A DNA stretch of 64,000 nt from Ypsolopha sequella (lineage: Eukaryota; Arthropoda; Insecta; Lepidoptera; Ypsolophidae). Numbering within the stretch: the first letter of the stretch is position 1; the number at the start of each line of letters is the position of its first letter. This document shows, in pieces, positions 56,481 through 64,000 of the stretch. The stretch lies in assembly GCA_934047225.1 (NCBI GenBank), contig OW204001.1, positions 12,632,201 through 12,696,200 of the forward strand, in the 5' to 3' direction. The position numbers were made by a program, and so were the translations under genes. Under the pieces are notes generated by a model, which saw only the letters and a program-made list of their open reading frames with translations, did not search any database and was not told where the DNA came from.

Positions 56481-56648
56481 CAGTGGGTCTACCGCGTAAT
56501 TCTCATTTTCATCAACATCAACTTGAGATTGAAATTTGACGTGCGTGCGACGACGCCCGCCTAACATGCCATCTCTTTTGCACGCGTTGAATTTCGCATG
56601 CATTTGCTTGAAGTTGATACAAATGAGAATTACGCGGTACAGCCACAG
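56481..56648. mobile_element. TCTACCGCGTAATTCTC MITE, copy 1
   Basis: Inverted ends TCTACCGCGTAATTCTCATT and inverse. 155 bases (56485-56639) are identical to 59610-59764. Abuts the MITE at 56643. Confidence 0.9.
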
Positions 56649-56795
56649 GTCCTCTAAAAAGGCCGTTTTGCATGAATCACATTATGATTCTGTTATAATG
56701 CCGTCTTTTTTGCACGCGTGAAAAAACTCTTACTCTATCCTACTTTCAAATCATTTTATGATTCACCCAAGTCGGCCTTTTTAGATCCCCTGTTT
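56643..56795. mobile_element. MITE with CTCTAAAAAGGCCG ends
   Basis: ACAGGTCCTCTAAAAAGGCC at left and the inverse GGCCTTTTTAGATCCCCTGT at right; TGAATCA inside each end. Confidence 0.65.
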
Positions 56796-57374
56796 TAAAT
56801 AGTATAGTTTTCATTATTATAGCTATAAATAGATGTTATTCTTAAAAACTTTTCTACTTAAAAATAGTTTATTGCTATTGCTAGGCATTTAATTGAGCAG
56901 ACTTTTAATAATTATTCTGATAAGCAAGAAATTTTATTTTCCTCAAGTGGCAGTACTTTCGCCAATGCCATGAGAGCTCTTCGTGCCTTTTTTTAGACCG
57001 CGCTGTGTTTCTTGGTAGATCTCGCAAGTGATGTCTGTGTCATTTAAAAAATCCAACTCTGGTACATCCTCTTTTCACCGACTTCATTGATAGAATCCTA
57101 TATTTATTTTGTTGATCGCAAGCGTTTGTCCTTCCCGTTTATAAATAGAATGAAATCAATGTTGTTCAGCTGATAAAGTCGACCCAACCAATGTTAGATT
57201 ACAAAATTGCTGATAAATAAATATCGTGTGAGTTTTAAACTTCCTGAGATGATTCTTTGTCGGTTTTGGTTTTATAAACATTAAGATTAATTTTATCGAC
57301 TACATCATTTTTTTACTTTCTTTTTACTTTTGGTTTTGTAAATTTACTCAAACACTGTTACTTTTAGTTTTAGT

Positions 57375-57520
57375 ATTTTTAGGGTTCTGTACCCTATCAT
57401 GGAAAAGCGGAACCCTATTAGAATAACTTTGTTTTCCATCTGTCTGTCTGTCCGTGTGTCAAGGCCATTTTTGTCAGACATGGCTTGAGGTATCTGACAT
57501 CAAGTTAAAATTAATATCAT
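57375..57520 (+). mobile_element. End fragment of the GTTCCGTA-ended family
   Basis: TTTAGGGTTCTGTACCCTAT, GCGGAACCCTATTAG and a CTGTCTGTCTGTCCG run match the left end at 2161. Confidence 0.5.
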
Positions 57521-57783
57521 CAAATACATCATACTGCTGTAAAAAAAAAAGTTTCTAATTTAACGTAATAAAAAGATACGGCTTTTTTCATACAAAAATC
57601 TCACTTACTGACGGATTATTAAATAAGGTGATCACAATCTTGAAATTTGGTTTTCTCATACAAGTGAAGGGATAAATGCAAAAATCTTTAATTTCCATTT
57701 CTATGTTCAATAACTATTTGATTTAAATTTGTGTGTAGTATGAACTAATAAATGATAAATAATTTTGTAATATTTCTTAAAAT

Positions 57784-57985
57784 TATTCCATTCGCTTAGC
57801 ATTCGAAAACCATCTCGAGATTTAGGTGTGATAAGACGTATTTTAGAACTTGTGGTCTAAAAAACATCATGATGGTGAATATTTTTACGAAAAAGCTGCA
57901 ACTTCCATTTGCCTTCTTAAGACGTCACTTGAGAAATGAATGTTTAGAAATGTGTCCTTTGCTATCAAGATAAACCTTTCGTTTT
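57784..57985 (-). repeat. Dispersed repeat E, copy 2
   Basis: Inverse of 45138-45300, with one extra inner block of about 20 bases near 57825-57850. Confidence 0.7.
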
Positions 57986-58195
57986 TGCCGTAAATGCCCA
58001 TTAAGTCAGTACTTCCGTTCCTATTCAATGATGTCGATGTATTTGGAAATTTTATCGCTTTAATCATTAACTAGACAATGTTAATGAGAATTGCCTGTTG
58101 TTAGATTTGTGACTAGAAAAGACTTTATCACTGGAAAGTAACACTCGAAATAGTGTGCTTTAGTCTCGTTGAAACGAGTTTTCTGATCTCTGTAA

Positions 58196-58346
58196 TTCTT
58201 ATTCTAAAACATTGTGTTAAGGTTATGGGTGACCCAAGATTGCGTACCTCATTATGCATTAAGTAGAACTGAACTCTAAGACATTTCATTAATGTATAAA
58301 ATAGCGTGCTCTGAGCCGTGGCTGTCACGACAACCAAAATATTATC
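58196..58346 (+). repeat. Dispersed repeat G, copy 2
   Basis: ACTGAACTCTAAGACATTTC, AAAATAGCGTGCTCT and CGTGGCTGTCACGAC match the copy at 31300 in the same orientation. Confidence 0.55.
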
Positions 58347-58669
58347 CTTAGTTATATTTTTTAAGCATGTTGATAACCTGAAATTTTAAAACGGATAAGT
58401 AGGAAACACAGACCACTTAGCCATTAGACATCTTATCAACCACGAAGTCCACGGATAAGTAAGAATTTTCCGCCACCCCCGGGTGTTATACTAAGTAAGG
58501 AAATAGAGATGGGATAGTATGGACATTTTTAATATTTACGTTACTGTTTACGACACGTCTGGAAGTATAGGTTGGGCGATAGATAAAGTAATTTTTATTT
58601 TTATTCGATTTAAGGAATTTTTATTCGATTTAAGGAAGACGACAAATATTTTTGAATGGCATCAAAATC

Positions 58670-59170
58670 TGACCCTCTTCCCTTAAGTGGATGGCATACC
58701 CTAGCAACTTTTTTTATTACCCGTCCAGTACGATAAGTCTAATGGCAAAGACTTTATTTGCTTTTCATAATAGAGGCGATTATATGTTGGCTCTTTGTAC
58801 TCTTTTTCTTGGACGCGTAATACTAGTGATCACGCAGCGAAACAACAAATTGGTGTGTTTTTAGCTAATACTGAAATATTTTGTAGGGAAAAGAATATTG
58901 AATTTAGGTGTTATAACTCCATATTTCTATTACCTATCTTATGAAATAAAAATCAAGTTGATCTCTTAACCGCGTTCTTGAAGCGAACGTTTAAAAACAA
59001 AAAAAAAAGAGGGAGCAAAAAATTTTTTTTTGACAAAAGTATAAATCTTAGTACATTGTTTATACGTAAGATCCCTGGAGAAAAGATTAATAAACCAAAT
59101 ATATTTTTTTCAATACAAGGAGAGTCCGAATTTCTTCAAACTTCTTTGAGTTGGTCATGCTCTTCTAGGC
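58670..59170 (-). repeat. Dispersed repeat A, copy 4
   Basis: Inverse of 43100-43590 over nearly its whole length, including an outer stretch with TTGCTAGGGTATGCCATCC. The apparent basic peptide at 58978 is a reading of this repeat. Confidence 0.75.
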
Positions 59171-59445
59171 TCAGGTACAGTCTTAGGACCATAGGATCTT
59201 AAAAGTTAGGTTCACGTACTGTGGATGAAACGTTTACTTCGTTTTACCATAGTAAAACCAGAACAGTAGATTAACTCACGCCCCGTACGAGACTTCAATA
59301 CCTACTGTGTCAGGGTTGTTCCTTCTTTTATTTTCGTACCTAGCTAATACAAATCAATATTCAAATACATATATTATACATATACTACGTAGGTATGTAT
59401 TATGTTTGTAAATATTAAATTCATTTACATTGGGCCTTCAACTCG

Positions 59446-59586
59446 ATGGCAGCAGCAGCGACAGCCGGTACGAATAGCGATACGTTAAATGAACGTGTTA
59501 CCAACTTATCTGTTGCCGTAGGCCAAACTAAAATGACTTCTATATTCATTAGTAACAGTCTTCGTTGCCGCGAGTCGCCGAAATAG
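59446..59586 (+). other. Small 46-codon ORF, unknown
   Basis: ATG at 59446 opens MAAAATAGTNSDTLNER and runs to TAG at 59584-59586. Composition looks protein-like (Ala/Thr/Ser-rich start, then a hydrophobic stretch) and is less AT-rich than its surroundings. A MITE begins 20 bases after the stop. There is no known domain; it could be a repeat remnant. Confidence 0.2.
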
Positions 59587-59605
59587 ATAAGTTTGTGGTG
59601 CGGAA

Positions 59606-59772
59606 CTGTGGGTCTACCGCGTAATTCTCATTTTCATCAACATCAACTTGAGATTGAAATTTGACGTGCGTGCGACGACGCCCGCCTAACATGCCATCTC
59701 TTTTGCACGCGTTGAATTTCGCATGCATTTGCTTGAAGTTGATACAAATGAGAATTACGCGGTAGAGCCCCT
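59606..59772. mobile_element. TCTACCGCGTAATTCTC MITE, copy 2
   Basis: Same as copy 1 without a substitution over 155 bases; the outermost bases (CTGTGG, CCCCTG) differ. Followed by a GC-rich tract (GACGCCGCCGCGCCGCTGCG at 59817). Confidence 0.9.
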
Positions 59773-59929
59773 GTTCTCAAGGCGGCCCCCTTTGGTGGCA
59801 CGTTTGATCTACAAAGACGCCGCCGCGCCGCTGCGCCGCGCCGTAGAGACCCGAATTGACCTTTATGTAGACCGGGAGCTCAGTACCGTATTTTAACCTT
59901 ATATGAGGTAGACATTAATAAAAAGCACA

Positions 59930-59935
59930 TTTATT
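59930..59935 (-). terminator. Poly(A) signal of the THAP-like gene
   Basis: AATAAA on the minus strand, 29 bases after the stop codon, followed by a TGTG/T-rich stretch as in cleavage sites. It supports a short, complete transcript. Confidence 0.5.
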
Positions 59936-59963
59936 TAAATAAGACTTCTTTAATTTAAAATGC

Positions 59964-60048
59964 TTACAATTTATAATATGAAGCACGATATTTTGAAACA
60001 TTATCTGTCAAATCCTCACGTGATATTAATTGTAGCCATTGTAAGCGC
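59964..60048 (-). CDS. THAP-type zinc-finger-like protein, terminal exon (degenerate)
   Basis: The acceptor TTGTTTTCAG precedes 60048 (minus strand). The exon completes an Arg codon and adds RLQWLQLISREDL, giving the R-x3-W pattern and the R-x-DL turn of THAP domains (Trp40). It then reads SKYRASYYKL and stops at 59964-59966. In functional THAP domains this place reads like YRVCSxHF, supplying the last two zinc ligands; here Cys is absent and the His position appears to be Tyr. So the zinc site is incomplete and nothing follows the domain. A poly(A) signal lies 29 bases past the stop. Either a decayed gene, a short regulatory protein, or one isoform of a longer gene. Confidence 0.62.
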
Positions 60049-60788
60049 CTGAAAACAACAAAATAAAAATTATGACAAATCAACTGACATTTTGAAGCCG
60101 ATTATGACAAATGAGCTATCAATCGACGACGTAGTGAAACATTCAAACATACATATATTCATATCATACATAATAAACGTATAGACCTTATAACTCATAA
60201 AGAAATCTTACTTGCTTATATTAAATAAAGTAAGAAAACTTGAAAATAATAAATTATAAAATTAAAGCAAAGCTCCTGAATTTACCTTAAAAACATGGGC
60301 ATCGTCAAAAGGGGGAAGGGGGCAGCTGTCCCCCCCTAGAGATTTGAAAAACTTTGAGATTTTTATAATAAAGTAACCGAAAAATTCGCGAGAAACCCAA
60401 GAACATTATGGTTATAAGACAATTATTTTGTTTCTTGTAATGAACAATTAAAAACTTTACATTTGTTTATTTTACCTACAATTCATGTCATCTTGCCCCC
60501 CTGGCAACGCTTTTGCTTAAAAATCTTTGTGATTGTTGACTAAATTAATCAGTTCAATTCATTTAAGTACATAATAAAATTTAAGTATCTAATCGAACAT
60601 TGGCTCCTAGTCTATAATTAAAAAATCTTTGCGATTTCAACCATATCAGCTCTACATTTAAAAACACTTTGACTAACTGACAATCATAGCACAGTTATGA
60701 TCATAGGTACCTATGTTAAATGTGAACAAAGAAAGTACGGTTTCCATCTCTCATTATTATTTATATGTACCATAAATTGTGTACTCAC
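60049..60788 (-). other. Intron of the THAP-like gene
   Basis: 740 bases, GT-AG. It holds a GC-edged element at about 60296-60500 whose ends carry G-runs and C-runs (AAAGGGGGAAGGGGGC near the left, TTGCCCCCCTGGC near the right), probably a small transposable element. Confidence 0.5.
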
Positions 60789-60895
60789 CTTTCTTGTTGA
60801 CTTGGTATTGAGAAGAACGATAATTCTGGATTTGAGGAATTATTATTGAGGCATCCGAAGACAGAACAATATGTACGACAGCGTGCTGTCGACAT
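60789..60895 (-). CDS. THAP-type zinc-finger-like protein, coding exon 1
   Basis: The ATG (complement of 60893-60895, A at -3) opens 35 codons plus two bases before a GTGAGT donor at 60788. It reads MSTARCRTYCSVFGC, then PELSFFSIP. This matches the start of the THAP domain, a C2CH zinc-binding DNA-recognition module: Cys10-x4-Cys15, an aromatic-rich strand, then the conserved Pro31. THAP domains occur in P-element-type transposases and in many host transcription regulators. The exon lies next to a GC-rich 5' flank (60895-61050). It joins exon 2 at 60048 in phase 2 to give a 63-residue product. The THAP identity of this half is confident; whether the gene works is not. Confidence 0.7.
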
Positions 60896-61049
60896 ATTTG
60901 AAGTGATCGGTGCCGCGCTGGCGCGCTTGTTCGAAAGACTTGACTGAGCGCGACCGCGGCGTAACCCCGACTAGCACCGGCCTTGCATACCGAGATATTG
61001 CTGTTGTGTGCGTACTGTAGTTCGTGCGTACTAGCACGCACACATATTA

Positions 61050-62039
61050 GCCGCGCGATGTACCTTTGGTTGAAGATAAACTACTTTTCTGGTTTTACTA
61101 TGGTTTTACGATGTATATCTAAGTACCATGCAAATATTTTGTTGACCACTTTCAATATTGAATGATAGATAGTGAACAATAAACGTAACGAGTTATCATA
61201 GGAGATAAAATGCGTAATCGTAAATAACAGCTGATTCTAATGTAAAATTTAGTTATCCTTGAACAAATTTCGATAAAAATCCTATAGTGGAAATTTGCGG
61301 GGTTTTGGTTTGTCATACGAGATCCCAATTATATTTTTACAAGTGATCTCTTGATTCTTCAACATATTGCCAAAAACCAGCTACATCGGCTATTATTGAG
61401 TTGAGTCGACTTGTGCCTACCGTGGACAGAGGCTTCGCTTGAAATATATCTTTTTTTTTTACGAAACCCATACATACCATAGCATGCAACTAATAGCGTC
61501 AAAGAGCAACAAGTTATAAAATTCGTTCATAGCGACACCTAGTTATCTCTTTAGTAACGACGAGCGAAGGTCTTTTGATACGCTAACTAGTTTCGCTACT
61601 CGCCGCCAGATGGTAGCTTAAAGTAGTCTTTATATTTTTCCGACGTTTCTTTCTTGCATTGTCAAAACGTTTCACAAGACTTTTACAATATGTTTTTTGC
61701 GTTATCTTTTACTTCTAAACAGATTCTAATCTAATCATAACCCGTACAAAAATAAAACAAATTGAAGAAAAGTTATCTCAAAATATTCTTTGTCATATCT
61801 AAATGAACTTTTAATTAATTGAAAACGGTGCTTTTAAGAAACTACTTTTACCTCCACAAAATAACATGAATATTTTAAAAACAAAGATTAGTCTTCTAAC
61901 CGAATTTTGTCTTCACATTCATGAATTCATTTTACCGAAACAGTAGGTTCTCTCCATGCATTTCTCACTTAGGTATCAAAGTACACAAGTAATTCTTCAA
62001 TGGGGTTAGACCACTTATATCTAGTCAATCACACTGGGT
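61050..62039. other. Upstream of the THAP-like gene; nothing recognised
   Basis: The first 100 bases (minus strand) are the probable 5' flank of the THAP-like gene. Beyond that no exon or repeat was identified. Confidence 0.35.
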
Positions 62040-62349
62040 TGCTGTCGTTGGCTCGCCTCAATATGAATTTATTGCCTTCCTGACGCTGTCACGCGCGTAC
62101 GCCTCTGACAATTTGGATAAAATCTCAAATATTTCCATTCAGAAAATATCTCGTTTATCAGATTATTTCACGTGTTCCGCTACTAACATTATCGCCTGTA
62201 AATCTGTGTTTTTAAATCGTGTTGGAAATAATGCGATAAGAAGTAACAATAAGTTGTGACATTTTCTGTTTGTTTTCGAAAATTTGTGTTCCTAAGTTGG
62301 ATTATTATCTTTGGATTTCTTAAGGACTTGTTTAAGCACGATTTTTGGT
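62040..62349 (+). other. Possible non-coding first exon
   Basis: A stretch free of recognisable repeats ends in TTTTTG then GTAAGC at about 62350, a fair donor. Its composition and lack of any open frame would suit a 5' UTR exon of a gene beyond the right edge. Weak evidence only. Confidence 0.18.
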
Positions 62350-62617
62350 AAGCAACACGCTCTTTCATATTTTTAAAATGTTATTATGTTTAGTTTATAC
62401 TTATCGTTTTCTATCCGATTTCTATGGAAATGAAACTGTGGCGACAGTGAAATTTTACATAAAGTAAAGCAAATAGTTTAAAAAGGTAAAGAAAACACTG
62501 CAATTTCGCCCCAATTTAATTTAGAAACGATGTTTTTTTTACCGATGTTTAGATTTGTCACTAATCTGCAATAACCTAATTATAATGTATATTCCCAAAA
62601 TAGTATTTTCTGCAACT

Positions 62618-62722
62618 GTAACATAATTTGAGACATTGGGACACGTGTGCTTGTTTACGAAACGAACGAAGTGATTTCCGTAAGAATTTTGCACGTGTGT
62701 CCCAATGTCTAATTTAATTATG
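62618..62722. repeat. Hairpin with 27-bp arms
   Basis: GAGACATTGGGACACGTGTG and the inverse CACGTGTGTCCCAATGTCT separated by about 45 bases. Confidence 0.7.
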
Positions 62723-63389
62723 TTCAGTTGGACACAATACTTTATCTACGACCATCAAATACATCGTCTTTATTTATAATATTTTCAACAAACAATTTCA
62801 CAAAAAATGAGACACAGATATTCGTTCATGAACCTCGGGTGCGTCGTTCCGTTAAAGCTGCCTTGAAGGCTAATCAGGATAAAGCGGTTTGGCTTAAGAA
62901 ATGAGATCTAGAATTATTTGTCGTCTCTTTTGTTGATTGGGTCTATAGCGGTTTTATAATAAATTATGCCAATCACAGAGCAGAATCGCGGTGTTATAAT
63001 GAAATATTACAACATCGGATAAACAATCTAGGTATATTGCAATTGCCTTATTACAGTATGGGAGTAGATAAAATATATTAGTCATCATCAAATTAATGTA
63101 AATATGTAACTTAAATTATAGTTTGATACATTTTTTCTATAGCCTAAATGTAAAAAGATCTGTCCTCAAAAAATTGTCTATTTCGAACCCACACCGGAGA
63201 CCCGGCCAGCGACCAGGAACAAGGTTCACTGATCACCGACCGAGCCTCCAGCACGAATCCAGGCAGCCGACCAAATTCTAGCCTATATACTACATACTAA
63301 TAGGTTACATATATATAAAAACATGCCTACCTCCGCCCATTCATACCTGTAATGTTCTCTGATTATCACCTCTGTCACCTCAAGGTACT

Positions 63390-63620
63390 TAAAAGACCCA
63401 AATTAGCAGCTCGGTGTACTGTGTCGGTACAAATTTGTCTAAGGATATTTGAAACAACGTTCATATCAGCGTGCATTGTAAAGTGGCTGTTGTAACGATG
63501 TAGTGCCAAATAGGAGAAAATAATACTTTTCACACAGATGCGACTGTTCGATTAGGTATATATCGATCAAGTTTACCAATGAATCAAAAGAGAAACGAAT
63601 AAAACCGACCAAGCGTTTTT
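63390..63620 (-). repeat. Dispersed repeat D, copy 2
   Basis: Inverse of 43920-44191: AATTAGCAGCTCGGTGTAC, AACGTTCATATCAGCG, AATGTAAAG-like variant and AAATAGGAGAAAATAATACT. Confidence 0.65.
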
Positions 63621-63900
63621 AGAGTTGATTGAGCATTTGTGTTTATATAATTGTAAAGTTATCTTTTTTCAATATTTAATTGGTTCGGAAGTTTAATTAT
63701 TACCAATGAGCGATACGTACCAAATGTTGTCCTAGATGTGACTATTCTTAGCATATTTTATTTATATTTTTCCGAAAATTCGGGCTTTAGTAGGATGTTT
63801 ATAAAAAACATGGTTATTTTACATTTGGGTCTTTGCTTTTGCCTTCCTCTTTTCTCGTGCCACGAATCTTGAATTTAACTTACCATAACTTTAAGTTATT

Positions 63901-63965
63901 TAACACTAATCAAAGTCATCTTCGTACGTAGTTCCACTCGTACAAGAAGACTTTGATTAGTGTTA
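63901..63965. repeat. 65-nt hairpin, precursor-miRNA-like size
   Basis: TAACACTAATCAAAGTC at the left and the exact inverse at the right, with the stem extending further through mismatches to a loop of about 12 bases. Could be a tiny MITE or a small-RNA precursor. Confidence 0.6.
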
Positions 63966-64000
63966 GAATGAAGTTCCATCAAGGAGTACACCTTACGGTA

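Noticed and set aside
60757..61043. 94- and 66-codon minus-strand ORFs over the THAP exon 1 region
   Set aside because: They are other frames of the THAP first exon and its 5' UTR; the THAP frame alone gives a recognisable domain and a matching second exon.

Overview
This window looks like AT-rich nuclear DNA from a moth or butterfly (Lepidoptera). Three things point there: introns of hundreds to thousands of bases with GT-AG borders; dispersed repeats of types I know from lepidopteran genomes (a family starting with a GTGCGAGTCGGACTCGC block, elements starting CCCGCGGCTTCGCCCGCG and ending in (CAGT)n, and a tRNA-headed SINE); and a dense load of small terminal-inverted-repeat elements (MITEs). 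The order is inferred from sequence character; I cannot name a species.

The one complete gene recognised with high confidence is a long-chain acyl-CoA synthetase of the ACSL1/5/6 type on the + strand. Thirteen coding exons between 1191 and 26122 join in phase to 660 codons plus a stop. All adenylate-forming motifs are present. The protein activates long-chain fatty acids to acyl-CoA for lipid synthesis, beta-oxidation and acyl-chain-derived products. The first coding exon gives a short cysteine-rich N-terminus instead of the usual membrane anchor.

On the - strand at about 59.9-60.9 kb a two-exon gene encodes a 63-residue THAP zinc-finger-like protein. It has the first two zinc cysteines, the IP pair and the tryptophan, but has lost the last Cys and His; a poly(A) signal follows the stop closely. 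It is either a decayed gene or a micro-protein.

Three further + strand ATG-containing segments end in strong splice donors (35207, 45352 and 53641) and look like first exons of genes whose remaining exons I cannot find. The one at 35 kb follows a GC-rich, promoter-like stretch.

The rest is repeat-dominated. From 1.3 to 10.6 kb (intron 1) there are MITEs and a 4-copy dispersed repeat. From 10.8 to 26 kb the ACSL introns hold a reverse-transcriptase scrap, a SINE, a long (CAGT)n-ended element, a LINE C-terminal scrap, a possible LTR fragment and a near-perfect 315-bp palindrome. From 28 to 34.3 kb lie two large copies of the GTGCGAGTCGGACTCGC family, a foldback element and a LINE C-terminus. 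From 36 to 50 kb there are MITEs, a 5'-truncated LINE with a clear 13-bp target duplication, and further repeat copies. From 52 to 64 kb there are a nested palindrome cluster, TA-flanked MITEs, two identical MITE copies 3 kb apart and several hairpins. No CRISPR, bacterial operon, rRNA or functional tRNA was seen.
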